Assembly: GCA_028708075.1 (NCBI GenBank)
Contig: JAQVZS010000001.1
Coordinates: 81,319 to 145,318, forward strand
Direction of reading: 5' to 3'
Source: Massilibacteroides sp.
Lineage (GTDB): Bacteria > Bacteroidota > Bacteroidia > Bacteroidales > Tannerellaceae
Length of the DNA stretch: 64,000 bases
A program made the position numbers and the translations under genes. The notes under the pieces were generated by a model, which worked only from the letters and a program-made list of their open reading frames with translations, did not search any database and had not been told where the DNA came from. Positions 7,133 through 17,196 of the stretch are shown piece after piece. Numbering within the stretch: position 1 is the first letter of the stretch; every line of letters begins with the position of its first letter.

Positions 7133-9964
7133 ATGAAGAAATTAATTTCGTTACCCTCCAATCTTGTTCAGTCTGTTTATCAGGTGTTTCATTTAGACCG
7201 GAAGGAATGGTTTTGTTCTTCGGATCCGGACGACAGGCAGCTGGGCTCCGGTGGAGGAACGGCTTGGTTACTGAACGCTTGTCGATTGTCTGAAGCGCCG
7301 GCGTTGCCAATGGCTGATTGGCTCAAAAAAGAAAAACGGATTATTCTTCATGCTGGTGGGCAGAGTCGGCGTTTGCCTTCATACGCAACCAGTGGGAAAG
7401 TGTTTACGCCTGTTCCTGTTTTTCGTTGGGAGAGGGGGCAGCGGTTGAATCAAAATTTGCTTTCCCTACAGATTCCGCTTTATGAGAAAATAATGGCAAA
7501 AGCACCGGATAGTTTGAGAACGCTGATTGCGAGTGGCGACGTATATATCCGGACGAATGAGGAATTGCAGTCTGTTCCGAAGGCGGACGTAGTTTGTTAT
7601 GGCTTGTGGGTAGATGCCTCGTTGGCTAAAAATCATGGAGTGTTTGTTTCGAACCGGAATAATCCGGATGAACTGGATTTTATGTTGCAGAAACCTTCCA
7701 TCGAACAGTTGGGCGATTTGAACCGGACACATTTTTTTTTGATGGATATTGGCATTTGGCTGTTAAGTGACCGGGCTATGGCGCTTTTGATGCAACGTTC
7801 GGGTATTGATGACGGTTTTGTGAAATATGATTTATACGCAGAATTCGGACTTGCTTTAGGAAAATATCCGCGGATAAAAGATGAAGAAGTGAACCGTTTG
7901 ACTGTGGCGATTCGTAACTTGCCCGGTGGCGAATTTTACCATTACGGAACGAGCCGGGAATTGATATCTTCTACGTTGGCCATTCAGAATCGCGTGCGCG
8001 ATCAACGTGCGATTATGCATCGAAAAGTGAAGCCACATCCGGCTATGTTTGTGCAAAATGCTTTGGTGGATGTGAGATTAACCGCCGAGAATGCTGAGTT
8101 GTGGATTGAAAATAGCCAAATCGGTAAAAACTGGAAATTGAATGGCAAACATATTCTAACCGGCGTACCCGAAAACAATTGGACATTGGATGTACCTTCC
8201 GGTGCTTGTATCGATATTACTCCTTACGGTTCAACAGCGTATGCCGTACGTCCGTATGGTTTTGAGGATGCCTTTCGCGGGGTTTCGAACGATAAACGTA
8301 CCACATTTTTGGGGAAATCGGTCGAGGATTGGTTTCGTGAGCGTAATCTTCCGGAGATTTTCTTTGACGATATACAAGATGCCGCGCTTTTCCCGCTTTT
8401 GGAAAAGGTGGACGAAATCGGAATCGTCTTGCGTTGGATGCTGAATGAACCGGATTGTGAAGTCGGTGCCCGTTTGTGGCTTCAGGCAGAAAAAGTATCT
8501 GCAAATCAAATTCTCATGAATGCCGATATGAAACGCCTGATTGCTCAACGCGAAATGTTTTGCGCCCGCAATTGGCCGGCTTTAGCGGCGAATCATGAGA
8601 AAAGCGTTTTTTATCAACTCGATCTGAAAGATGCGGCCGGCGCATTTGTTCGTCATCAATTGGATCTGCCTGCTCCCTTGCCTGTCGATGTCGATTTAAT
8701 GAAACGTATTCATGACAACATGTTTCGGGCAGAGGTGTTGCATTTGCGAAACGAAGATTTTTCTTTTTTTGAAGAGCAAGCATTTAAGCTTTTGCGCGAA
8801 GGGTTGGCTGCTTTCTTGAAAAATAAAAAACAAAGTCCTCATTTGGATGTTTATCGTGATCAAATCGTCTGGTCGAGAAGTCCGGTACGGATTGATCTTG
8901 CTGGAGGATGGACGGATACGCCGCCCTATTGTTTATATGTCGGTGGTAATGTCGTGAATCTTGCGATCGAGTTGAACGGTCAGCCGCCTCTGCAGGTGTA
9001 TGTGAAACCCTCGAAAGAACCGATAATTATTTTGCGTTCGATTGATATGGGAGCAATGGATGTTATTTCCACTTGGGGAGAATTACGTGATTTTAATCGG
9101 GTAGGGTCGCCTTTTTCCATTCCGAAAGCTGCGCTGGCTTTGGCGGGATTTCTTCCGGAATTCGCGGAAGAACAACATAAATCCTTAGAAGAACATTTAA
9201 AAGTGTTCGGAGCCGGCATTGAACTGACTCTTTTGTCGGCTATTCCCGCTGGTTCGGGTTTGGGAACTAGTTCTATTTTGGCTGCGACGGTATTGGGGGC
9301 TCTTTCTGATTTTTGCGGATTGAAATGGGACAAAAACGAGATTGGGAAACGCACCTTGATCCTCGAACAGCTGTTAACGACAGGTGGCGGATGGCAAGAT
9401 CAGTATGGCGGACTTTTGCATGGTCTAAAGCTTTTGCAAACAACAGAGGGGTTCGATCAAAATCCATCGGTACGCTGGTTGCCCGAATACTTGTTTACGA
9501 ATGTGGAATATGCTTCGTGTCATTTGTTATATTATACCGGAATCACTCGTACAGCAAAAAATATTTTGGCGGAGATCGTTAGGGGAATGTTTTTAAACAG
9601 TTCTCAACATCTTGGCTTGCTCGTGGATATGAAAGCTCATGCTCTGGACATGTTTGATACCATTCAACGCGGAGATTTCCAGTCTTATGGACAATTGATT
9701 AAACGAACCTGGGAATTGAATAAGTCATTGGACAGTGGAACAAATCCCCTTGTGATAGAACAATTGATCGAACGGATTGAAGATTACGCGCTGGGTTGCA
9801 AACTTCCGGGAGCGGGTGGAGGAGGTTATTTATATATTGTAGCTAAAGATCCAGATTCTGCATTGAAAATTAAACAACTATTGAACGATTTCGGACAAAC
9901 ACCGAATGCCCGTTTTGTCGAAATGAGTTTGTCGCAAACAGGCTTGCAGGTAAGTCGTTCATAA
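7133..9964 (+). CDS. fkp: Bifunctional L-fucokinase / GDP-L-fucose pyrophosphorylase
   Basis: Salvages free L-fucose to fucose 1-phosphate and then GDP-fucose for fucosylated surface glycans. The 943-aa length is typical of Bacteroidales Fkp. The N-terminal half is the nucleotidyltransferase: IILHAGGQSRRLPSYA near residue 70 and GKVFTPVPVF, followed by left-handed beta-helix-like sequence. The C-terminal half is a GHMP kinase: PVRIDLAGGWTDTPPYC, the phosphate loop IPAGSGLGTSS near residue 705, GGWQDQYGG, and KLPGAGGGGYLYIV near the end. All key motifs look intact. It is the last gene of the amn-holA-fkp run. A new promoter follows. Confidence 0.95.
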   Translation: MKKLISLPSNLVQSVYQVFHLDRKEWFCSSDPDDRQLGSGGGTAWLLNACRLSEAPALPMADWLKKEKRIILHAGGQSRRLPSYATSGKVFTPVPVFRWERGQRLNQNLLSLQIPLYEKIMAKAPDSLRTLIASGDVYIRTNEELQSVPKADVVCYGLWVDASLAKNHGVFVSNRNNPDELDFMLQKPSIEQLGDLNRTHFFLMDIGIWLLSDRAMALLMQRSGIDDGFVKYDLYAEFGLALGKYPRIKDEEVNRLTVAIRNLPGGEFYHYGTSRELISSTLAIQNRVRDQRAIMHRKVKPHPAMFVQNALVDVRLTAENAELWIENSQIGKNWKLNGKHILTGVPENNWTLDVPSGACIDITPYGSTAYAVRPYGFEDAFRGVSNDKRTTFLGKSVEDWFRERNLPEIFFDDIQDAALFPLLEKVDEIGIVLRWMLNEPDCEVGARLWLQAEKVSANQILMNADMKRLIAQREMFCARNWPALAANHEKSVFYQLDLKDAAGAFVRHQLDLPAPLPVDVDLMKRIHDNMFRAEVLHLRNEDFSFFEEQAFKLLREGLAAFLKNKKQSPHLDVYRDQIVWSRSPVRIDLAGGWTDTPPYCLYVGGNVVNLAIELNGQPPLQVYVKPSKEPIIILRSIDMGAMDVISTWGELRDFNRVGSPFSIPKAALALAGFLPEFAEEQHKSLEEHLKVFGAGIELTLLSAIPAGSGLGTSSILAATVLGALSDFCGLKWDKNEIGKRTLILEQLLTTGGGWQDQYGGLLHGLKLLQTTEGFDQNPSVRWLPEYLFTNVEYASCHLLYYTGITRTAKNILAEIVRGMFLNSSQHLGLLVDMKAHALDMFDTIQRGDFQSYGQLIKRTWELNKSLDSGTNPLVIEQLIERIEDYALGCKLPGAGGGGYLYIVAKDPDSALKIKQLLNDFGQTPNARFVEMSLSQTGLQVSRS

Positions 9965-10055
9965 AAAACTTTTTATTCTTTCCGTTTGTTATTATACATT
10001 CTAAAAGGGATAATTTGTGCTTAATTGGACACAAATCCGTCCGGATAGATTGTCA

Positions 10056-10063
10056 TATATTTG
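10056..10063 (+). promoter_or_regulatory. -7 box (TATATTTG) for the DUF5686 gene
   Basis: TATATTTG matches TAnnTTTG exactly, 22 bases before the ATG at 10086. No clear TTTG is found at the normal -33 spacing. Confidence 0.55.
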
Positions 10064-10085
10064 CTCTTATAATTATTAGTCTTGG

Positions 10086-12632
10086 ATGTTGAATAAGATT
10101 GTAGGTGTTTTGCTTTTGGTTTGTATCTGTCCGGTGCTTGCTTTTTCGCAAAATACGCGGATAAAGGGAATAGTCACCGATTCGATTACGGGAGAGAAGT
10201 TACCGTATGTGTCGGTTTTATTAGGGGGTACAACTATTGGTACTACGACAAATGACAATGGAGAGTTTAGTTTGAACACATCTTCAAAAGGGATTACGCT
10301 GCAATTTTATTATCTTGGCTATGCGGAGAAGCGTACGAAGATTATTCCTGGCAAAAACTATAATTTAGAGATAAAGTTGGCTCCGTCTTCCTTTACGTTG
10401 GCCGAAGTGGAGGTAAAGCCAAAAAAAGAAAAATATCGAAAAAAGGACAATCCGGCTGTACTGTTTGTGCGGAAAGCAATTGAGGCCCGGGAGAGTTCTG
10501 ATCCGAAAAATCATGATTTTTTTTCGTACAAAAGATATGAGAATGTTGTATTAGCGTTGAACCAATTTGAAGCAAAGTCGCAAAGAAAAGGTTCTAAATT
10601 CGGTTTTTTATCTGAATTTGTAGATACAGTAGCTGTTAATCATACTATCCTTCCCTTGTCGGAAAAGGAGAAATTGGAAACGGTTTATTTCCGGAAAGAG
10701 CCAAAATCGGAGAAAAGAGTGATAAAAGGAATGAAGGCGAATGGTGTCGACGAGATGTTTACCCAGGATGGAATGCAGCAAATTCTGGATGAAGTCTTTC
10801 GTGAAGTGGATATTTTTCAGAACGATATCCCTCTTTTTCTGAATCGATTCGTCAGTCCGCTATCTTCTATCGGTCCGAATTTTTATAAGTATTATTTGTT
10901 GGATACGGTCGAAATCAATAGTCACCCCTGTGTGGATTTGGGTTTTGTTCCTTTCAATTCGGAATCGTTCGGTTTTACAGGACATTTGTATATTACACTT
11001 GATTCAACCTACTTTGTTCAACGAGTGATGCTGAACGTGCCCAAAGATATTAACCTTAATTTTGTGAATCATATGCGTATCGAACAGACATTCGAACGAA
11101 TGACAGACGGTACCCGGTTGATCACGAAGGATGATATCCAAGCTGTGTTGAATTTAACTTCCGGGGAAAAAGGAATTTTCGCGCGGCGTTTGAACAGTTA
11201 TTCGGATTATTCATTTGCAGGGCCGGAAGATTTGAGTGTATTCGATTTTTTGGGTCCTGTGATTACAGAAAAAGACGCCGCTGTTCAAAAAGATGACTTT
11301 TGGATGGACGTTCGTCCGTCCGAACTACAGGGGAAAGGAACAAATCGTGTCGCCCTATTGATGCGGCGGCTTCGGGAGATTCCGGTCTTTTATGTGACGG
11401 AAAAGATCCTTTCGGTTTTGGTCGCTGGTTACATTCCAACACATGTGGATCCGAAAAAAAGTAAATTCGAAATAGGGCCCATGAATACGATGATCAGCGG
11501 TAATGCGATTGAAGGAACCCGTTTCCGTTTGGGTGGGACGACGATGACGTCATTAAATAAACGTTTTTTTCTGGACGGTTATGCCGCTTATGGGACAAGG
11601 GATAAAGAATTAAAGTACGATTTGATCGCGGAATATTCGTTTATCGATAAGACAGAGTTCAGAAAAGAATTTCCGGTACATTCACTTCGCTTCGAATATA
11701 ATTATGATATCAACCAGTTGGGACAGCATTATCTCTACACCAATAAGGATAATATTTTCTTAGCTCTGAAACGTCAGAAAGATGATCGAGCGACATATCT
11801 CCGTAATGCGGAACTGACGTATACTCGTGAGTATTATAATAACTTATCGTATGGAGTTGTCCTACGTCATCAGAAAGAATATAGCACGCCCTATGCCGAA
11901 TTTAATGAAATCGGATCAGATGGTTCGGTAGAACCTATGGCCGATTATAGGATGAGTGAAGTGGAGCTTCGTTTCCGGTATGCACCGAACGAAAAGTTCT
12001 ATCAAACCCGGAATTACCGCTATCCGATTACTTTTGACGCTCCGGTTTTTAGCTTTTCGCATATATTTGCCGGGAAAGATGTTTTAGGTTCCGCCTATAC
12101 GTATAACCGGACGGATATCGCCATTCAAAAACGCTTTTGGTTTTCGGCTTTCGGATACTTGGATATTATCGGCAAGGCCGGGAAAGTATGGAATAAGGTT
12201 CCTTATCCGTTACTCATTTTGCCCAACGCCAATTTATCGTATACCATTCAGCCGGAGTCGTATACGAATATGAATGCGATCGAATTCATCAATGATGAAT
12301 ACATTTCGTGGGATGTGACCTATTATATGAATGGTTTTATGTTAAACCGGATCCCACTACTGAAGAAGATGAAATTACGTGAAGTTTTTTCATTCCGGGG
12401 GTTGTACGGTAATTTGACGGATAAAAACAATCCGTGGGAAAAACCGGAAGGATTGTTTGCTTTCCCGGAACGCTCGTATGTCATGGGGCGTGATCCTTAT
12501 TTGGAAGCCGGAATAGGTGTAGAGAACATTCTTAAATTTTTCCGACTAGATTATGTTTGGCGTATGACGTATTTGGATCATCCTGGTATAGATAGGCAAG
12601 GTGTCCGTTTCAGTTTTGAATTCAAATTTTAA
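10086..12632 (+). CDS. DUF5686 / carboxypeptidase-like regulatory domain outer membrane protein
   Basis: An 848-aa exported protein. The signal peptide MLNKIVGVLLLVCICPVLAFSQ is followed by a CarboxypepD_reg-like Ig fold (IKGIVTDSITGEKLPYVSVLL, TTNDNGEFSLNTS, LQFYYLGYAEKRTKI), the same domain found at the N-terminus of many TonB-dependent receptors. The long remainder matches the DUF5686 architecture and has alternating amphipathic strands (for example YLRNAELTYTREYYNNLSYG) and a terminal RFSFEFKF, consistent with an outer-membrane beta-barrel with C-terminal aromatic residue. Function is unknown. No TonB box or plug domain was recognised, so I do not call it a TonB receptor. Confidence 0.82.
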   Translation: MLNKIVGVLLLVCICPVLAFSQNTRIKGIVTDSITGEKLPYVSVLLGGTTIGTTTNDNGEFSLNTSSKGITLQFYYLGYAEKRTKIIPGKNYNLEIKLAPSSFTLAEVEVKPKKEKYRKKDNPAVLFVRKAIEARESSDPKNHDFFSYKRYENVVLALNQFEAKSQRKGSKFGFLSEFVDTVAVNHTILPLSEKEKLETVYFRKEPKSEKRVIKGMKANGVDEMFTQDGMQQILDEVFREVDIFQNDIPLFLNRFVSPLSSIGPNFYKYYLLDTVEINSHPCVDLGFVPFNSESFGFTGHLYITLDSTYFVQRVMLNVPKDINLNFVNHMRIEQTFERMTDGTRLITKDDIQAVLNLTSGEKGIFARRLNSYSDYSFAGPEDLSVFDFLGPVITEKDAAVQKDDFWMDVRPSELQGKGTNRVALLMRRLREIPVFYVTEKILSVLVAGYIPTHVDPKKSKFEIGPMNTMISGNAIEGTRFRLGGTTMTSLNKRFFLDGYAAYGTRDKELKYDLIAEYSFIDKTEFRKEFPVHSLRFEYNYDINQLGQHYLYTNKDNIFLALKRQKDDRATYLRNAELTYTREYYNNLSYGVVLRHQKEYSTPYAEFNEIGSDGSVEPMADYRMSEVELRFRYAPNEKFYQTRNYRYPITFDAPVFSFSHIFAGKDVLGSAYTYNRTDIAIQKRFWFSAFGYLDIIGKAGKVWNKVPYPLLILPNANLSYTIQPESYTNMNAIEFINDEYISWDVTYYMNGFMLNRIPLLKKMKLREVFSFRGLYGNLTDKNNPWEKPEGLFAFPERSYVMGRDPYLEAGIGVENILKFFRLDYVWRMTYLDHPGIDRQGVRFSFEFKF

Positions 12633-12662
12633 ATCTTCTATTTATCATCGTCTTGTTTTTTC

Positions 12663-12692
12663 TTTGATTCATGTTTGAAATACTTATATTTG
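12663..12692 (+). promoter_or_regulatory. Bacteroidetes promoter for the DPP-IV-like gene
   Basis: TTTG at 12663-12666, an 18-base spacer, then TATATTTG at 12685-12692. This is the best full -33/-7 match I found in the window (consensus TTTG-N19-21-TAnnTTTG). It lies 26 bases before the ATG. Confidence 0.65.
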
Positions 12693-12717
12693 TTGAATAA
12701 AATTTAACACAAAAAAC

Positions 12718-14958
12718 ATGAAAATAAAAAAAGCAGGTATAGTTGTATCTTTTTTGTTTTTTATTGCGGCACAAGTGTCCGCTCAACATTCGGGAGGACT
12801 GGATCTTAAGCAAGTACTTTCCGGGAAGATGATCGAAACCAAAGGTTTCGGCAGAGTGAATTGGCTGAAAGATGGAGAATCATACAGCCGTATTGAGAAA
12901 AACAAGGAAACAGGCGAGATGGAACTGGTTTCCTATCGTGCGAAAGATAATGTCCGTCAGGTATTGATTCCTTCTTCGATGTTGAAAGATCCTTTTTCGG
13001 GGAAACAGGTGGGAATACGCAGTGTTTCGTGGAGCGATGATAACACAAAAGTGCTGATCTACACGAACACAAAGCGTGTATGGCGTTACGATACGCGAGG
13101 GGATTACTGGGTTCTTTCTCTTGTAACCGGACAATTGAGACAATTAGGCAAAGAAATGTCGGAAGCGTCGTTGATGTTTGCCAAATTTTCTCCAGATGCT
13201 TCTAAAGTGGCCTACGTTTCTGGAAATAATATCTATGTAGAGGATGTGGAAACAGGAAAGATCACGCCATTGACAACAGACGGGAACCTGACGGTTGTCA
13301 ATGGTACCTTTGACTGGGTGTATGAAGAAGAATTCGGTTGCCGAGATGGTTTCCGTTGGAGTCCGGACGGGACGTATATTGCTTATTGGCAGAGCGATAC
13401 GGAAGGTACAGGGGTGTTCGATATTATAAATAATGTGGATTCAATTTATCCTTCAATTGTGCATTTCCCTTATCCGAAAGCTGGTACCACCAATTCAGCA
13501 GTGAGAGTCGGCACAGTTCCGATAACCGGAGGTAAAACAATCTGGATTGCTATTCCGGGTGATCCGCGGAATCATTATATCCCCCGCATGGAGTTTATTC
13601 CGGATAGTCGGGAACTTTTTATACAACAAATGAATCGTGAACAAAACACGAACAAGGTCTGGATTGCTGAAGCAGGGGCTGAAATGCCGGCTCATCTCTT
13701 TACCGATTCGGATGCCGCATGGGTGGAAACGAACGATCATATTACCTGGTTGAAAGATAATCGTTATTTCACTTGGGAAAGCGAACGTAACGGTTGGAGG
13801 CATCTTTATCGTGTCAGTCGTGACGGTAAGGAATTCGTGCCGATAACACAAGGAGAGTTTGATTTTATCCGCCAGGTGGGGATTGATAAAGAAAAGGGGT
13901 TGGTTTATTTTACCGCTTCACCCGAAAATTATACACAACGTTATTTATATAGCGCCCGACTGTTTGGTAAAGGGGAAGTGAAAAGGTTGAGCTCCTCCAA
14001 TCAGGCAGGGCAACATAATTATGATATGTCGCCAACAGGTAAATGGGCGGTGCATACATTCAGCAATGCTGTTACGCCCTCTGTAATCGATATGGTTTCT
14101 TTTCCCGGACATTGTTCCGTTCGTGTGATTGAAGAAAACAAATTGGCTGCGGAGCAATATAAAACGTTAGGGCTTTCCCCGAAAGTTTTTTTGAAAGTTC
14201 GTTCGGGAGATCTTCTTTTGGACGCTTGGATGATTAAACCAAAGGATTTTGATGCGACAAAGAAATATCCGGTAATTGTCGAAGTCTATGGAGAGCCGGC
14301 AAGTGCTACCGTACAGGATGTATGGGGAGGAGGCGATCTTTGGAATCAATACATGGCGAATCTAGGCTATATTGTGGTAAGTATAGAAAACCGGGGAGCA
14401 AATACGCCGCGCGGACGTGAATGGCGTAAATGTATTTATGGTGAAGTAGGCACATTTGCCTCGGAAGATCAGGCGCAGGGCATTCAGGATTTGGCGCGGC
14501 AATATCCGTTCATCGACGCGTCCCGCGTGGGAATTACCGGATGGAGTGGAGGAGGTAGTCAGACGTTGAACTGTATGTTCCGTTATCCGGATGTATTTCA
14601 TACCGGAATAGCTATAGCCTTTGTTGCAGACCAGCGTTTGTATGACACGATTTATCAGGAGCGTTATATGAATACGCCACAAAATAATCCGGATGGTTAC
14701 CGGAAAGGTTCGCCGATTACCTATGCCGGAGGTCTAAAAGGGAATCTTCTCTTAATTCATGGGACAGGAGACGACAATGTTCATTATCAGAATTGTGAAA
14801 TGTTGGTTAACGAATTGATCCGGCAGGGTAAGTTGTTCAGTCAGATTTCTTATCCGATGCGTACCCATGGCATCTATGAACGGGAAGGGACTACATACCA
14901 TTTGCGGAAAAGTATGGCTGCTTATTGGATAAAGAATTTAAAGCCGGGCGGTAAATAA
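12718..14958 (+). CDS. DPP-IV-like S9 family serine peptidase, secreted
   Basis: A 746-aa exported peptidase predicted to remove dipeptides from peptides in the periplasm. The signal peptide is MKIKKAGIVVSFLFFIAAQVSAQ. The N-terminal beta-propeller (DPPIV_N) contains FDWVYEEEFG, the double-glutamate motif that binds the substrate amino terminus. The C-terminal alpha/beta hydrolase has the nucleophile Ser610 in GWSGGGSQ, Asp686 (or 685) in GTGDDNVHY and His717 in RTHGIYE. The nucleophile elbow is GWSGGG rather than the GWSYGG of classical DPP-IV. It has its own promoter and a strong terminator, so it is monocistronic. Confidence 0.9.
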   Translation: MKIKKAGIVVSFLFFIAAQVSAQHSGGLDLKQVLSGKMIETKGFGRVNWLKDGESYSRIEKNKETGEMELVSYRAKDNVRQVLIPSSMLKDPFSGKQVGIRSVSWSDDNTKVLIYTNTKRVWRYDTRGDYWVLSLVTGQLRQLGKEMSEASLMFAKFSPDASKVAYVSGNNIYVEDVETGKITPLTTDGNLTVVNGTFDWVYEEEFGCRDGFRWSPDGTYIAYWQSDTEGTGVFDIINNVDSIYPSIVHFPYPKAGTTNSAVRVGTVPITGGKTIWIAIPGDPRNHYIPRMEFIPDSRELFIQQMNREQNTNKVWIAEAGAEMPAHLFTDSDAAWVETNDHITWLKDNRYFTWESERNGWRHLYRVSRDGKEFVPITQGEFDFIRQVGIDKEKGLVYFTASPENYTQRYLYSARLFGKGEVKRLSSSNQAGQHNYDMSPTGKWAVHTFSNAVTPSVIDMVSFPGHCSVRVIEENKLAAEQYKTLGLSPKVFLKVRSGDLLLDAWMIKPKDFDATKKYPVIVEVYGEPASATVQDVWGGGDLWNQYMANLGYIVVSIENRGANTPRGREWRKCIYGEVGTFASEDQAQGIQDLARQYPFIDASRVGITGWSGGGSQTLNCMFRYPDVFHTGIAIAFVADQRLYDTIYQERYMNTPQNNPDGYRKGSPITYAGGLKGNLLLIHGTGDDNVHYQNCEMLVNELIRQGKLFSQISYPMRTHGIYEREGTTYHLRKSMAAYWIKNLKPGGK

Positions 14959-14966
14959 AGCGTTAA

Positions 14967-15012
14967 AAAACGAGAGAAAGCTGATAAGTTATACAGAGTT
15001 CTCTCGTTTTTA
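14967..15012. terminator. Terminator between DPP-IV-like gene and the convergent barrel gene
   Basis: The arms AACGAGAGAA and TTCTCTCGTT are perfect complements around a 20-base loop, followed by T residues on the plus strand and, because of the preceding A-run, also on the minus strand. It probably serves both convergent transcripts. Confidence 0.75.
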
Positions 15013-15102
15013 TATTAGAAGTAGAGGTGATGATTTGGCGCTGTGCGTATTTTAGCAATTGCCTTTTGCATCTCTTCAAATTATCGGGACACATGAATCA
15101 AA

Positions 15103-16329
15103 TTAAAAGCAGTATTTTGCTTTGATAAAAACTTCAGAGTTATCTCTATACATAAAAAAAGTTCCCTTGTTTGCATTAAACCAATCATATCCGCCTGAAA
15201 TGGCCAACTGGTCTGAAAGTTGGTAATCTGCATTAAATCGAATGAAGAACGCACCGTTATTCGCACAGTCAAAACGACCAAAAGCGGATAGTTTAAGCAA
15301 GTTCCGCATTAAATCTTTTTTAATGTTGACGGTCGCCATTCCGTAATTTCTATAATTACTTAATGTATTCTCGTAGTCGGAAATGGTATTATGATTATAC
15401 TGTAGCATAAGGGTCCAATCTTTACCTGGATACCAATCTACCCCTATTAAAGCAGTTGTTTGATTTTTTTTTATGGGTCGGTTTCCTGTCATGGGCGATG
15501 ATTGAAGTGCTTTAAAGTATTCAGCAGCCTCTCCTCTGATTATTATTTTTCCGAATGGTACAGAAAAATCTGCCCCAATCATATCCATTCGTGCATATTC
15601 GGCATCTGTCAGGAGCTGGTTCTTGTCATTCATCCCGAGTATGCACAATGCTGGCATTTTGTTGAAAGTCCTCAACGCTGATAAGGAGAAATCAAACCCA
15701 CTAAAATAGAACGAAGCCCGTAAGCCATATTCACTATTTGCTAAAGTTCGGTTAGGTCTCTTTTCATTCATAAGACACGACTTCTCATTTATTCTGATGG
15801 ACCATGGATTGATTGTGTCCGTTGGGAGAATGAAAAATTCAGGGATCGGTGAAAAAACACCTTCGATATGAAAATTTTGATTGCCGTATCCCAATCGTAA
15901 GGCTGTCACGGGAACGCGTATATCGTCATAATCCTGTGCCAGGAATTCGGTGTAATCCATAGGCGAAATTATGTCGGTTAGTTGTAAGCCATCTGCTATT
16001 CCCCAGGTGATAATTTGTTTCCCAAATTTCATGTCAAATCCATTTTGTTGATACCCAACGTATGCCTCCCGTAAAAAAAAACCGGTTTGATCCTTTAACA
16101 AAGGATTATAGATGACATTGAGAGATGCAAAAGCAGTAATACCATTTTTCCCCAGATTACCTTCTAAGCGGACTCTTGTTCGGCTGGACATATATTTACC
16201 ATCTAATTGCGTTCTGGCTGCGTGATAGGTATCCACAAATCCTTTGCCGTTAAACGTTAAATTTTCATCTGTTTCCTGGCCGAATGCGGCATAAGTGAAG
16301 AATATCATCAATACTATTAGATATTTCAT
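15103..16329 (-). CDS. Outer-membrane beta-barrel protein, DUF1302-like
   Basis: A 408-aa exported protein with signal peptide MKYLIVLMIFFTYAAFG, followed by repeated amphipathic strands (YMSSRTRVRLEGNLG, FFLREAYVGYQQNGFDMKFGKQ) and a C-terminal aromatic residue (KAKYCF), typical of a porin-like barrel. The stretch FGKQIITWGIADGLQLTDIISP resembles the DUF1302 family, whose members in other phyla sit beside DUF1329 and MMPL genes. It is the last gene of the MMPL operon and is probably the outer-membrane exit or receptor. Base composition is clearly AT-rich compared with flanking core genes. The family assignment is tentative; the barrel prediction is firmer. Confidence 0.68.
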   Translation of the reverse strand: MKYLIVLMIFFTYAAFGQETDENLTFNGKGFVDTYHAARTQLDGKYMSSRTRVRLEGNLGKNGITAFASLNVIYNPLLKDQTGFFLREAYVGYQQNGFDMKFGKQIITWGIADGLQLTDIISPMDYTEFLAQDYDDIRVPVTALRLGYGNQNFHIEGVFSPIPEFFILPTDTINPWSIRINEKSCLMNEKRPNRTLANSEYGLRASFYFSGFDFSLSALRTFNKMPALCILGMNDKNQLLTDAEYARMDMIGADFSVPFGKIIIRGEAAEYFKALQSSPMTGNRPIKKNQTTALIGVDWYPGKDWTLMLQYNHNTISDYENTLSNYRNYGMATVNIKKDLMRNLLKLSAFGRFDCANNGAFFIRFNADYQLSDQLAISGGYDWFNANKGTFFMYRDNSEVFIKAKYCF

Positions 16330-16399
16330 ATAATTCTATTTTGGAGTTCAATGAATGCATCGCAAAATTTGATAAAGCTGTGTAAAAACATTTTCGTTA

Positions 16400-17182
16400 T
16401 TATAATCCTTTTTCTAACCGTGTAACAGTGAATATGGCTTTGTCAATCTTTTCATTGTACTTATAGTTTTTAAGTATGATAACAGTTTGATGACCGGATT
16501 GAACATTTTTCATAAGCATGTGATTAATTGTCCAAATATCATCAATTTTGCGAATGTCGCTATTGGTCAGCAGACGATGGAGTTTATTTAGTTTATCGTA
16601 ATACTCTATTTTCTCCGCAATAAGACAGTCTTGACGAATCCAAGCAATCTTTTTACTGTAGATTTCTCCTGACGTTTTAGGAATGGACTCCAGTACCCAG
16701 CATTTATGTCCGTTGAAGTTTTCTTCTCTAAGAAGGTTGTGCGAATCTTCATCCACATTTCTATCACCCATGTCATCGTAGGTAAAGTCTGTACCCATAA
16801 AATAGTCTGTTTTTGAAGAAGAACCGCTAATTCGGCGAGTCTTCTTCATGGCGGGTAGATAGAGCCATTTATCATCATCCTTTCCAATCTGGTCGTATTC
16901 CCAAGTTAGAAATCCAGTTCCTTTTACATCACCGGGATAAAGGAAAAACATAATCTTTTTATGATCTTTCATGTTCGTGCCGAAATCTTGTGCATAAGAC
17001 TTCAATTGTCGTTCCCGTTTGCTTCCGTTTTTATTAATCAACGTCAGTGTCATTTCACTATAACGAGTGTCACCATCGGGACGGTTGTCAACTTTTACCG
17101 CAATATCTCTACCAGATAATGATTGTGCATTCAATTCACTTGAAGCAAAAAATAGTGCAACTATTAAAACTAAATTTTTCAT
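16400..17182 (-). CDS. Outer membrane lipoprotein-sorting (LolA-like) protein
   Basis: A 260-aa periplasmic protein with signal peptide [20 protein letters not shown]. The sequence follows the LolA-like/DUF1329-type pattern: [70 protein letters not shown] and CWVLESIPK. The family forms an open beta-barrel that carries lipids or lipoproteins. It lies between the MMPL exporter (15 bases upstream) and the barrel gene, so it is likely the periplasmic carrier of a three-part export route. The substrate is unknown; it is not the housekeeping LolA, because it belongs to this dedicated operon. Confidence 0.8.
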   Translation of the reverse strand: MKNLVLIVALFFASSELNAQSLSGRDIAVKVDNRPDGDTRYSEMTLTLINKNGSKRERQLKSYAQDFGTNMKDHKKIMFFLYPGDVKGTGFLTWEYDQIGKDDDKWLYLPAMKKTRRISGSSSKTDYFMGTDFTYDDMGDRNVDEDSHNLLREENFNGHKCWVLESIPKTSGEIYSKKIAWIRQDCLIAEKIEYYDKLNKLHRLLTNSDIRKIDDIWTINHMLMKNVQSGHQTVIILKNYKYNEKIDKAIFTVTRLEKGL

Positions 17183-17196
17183 TTTACTTTATTTTG

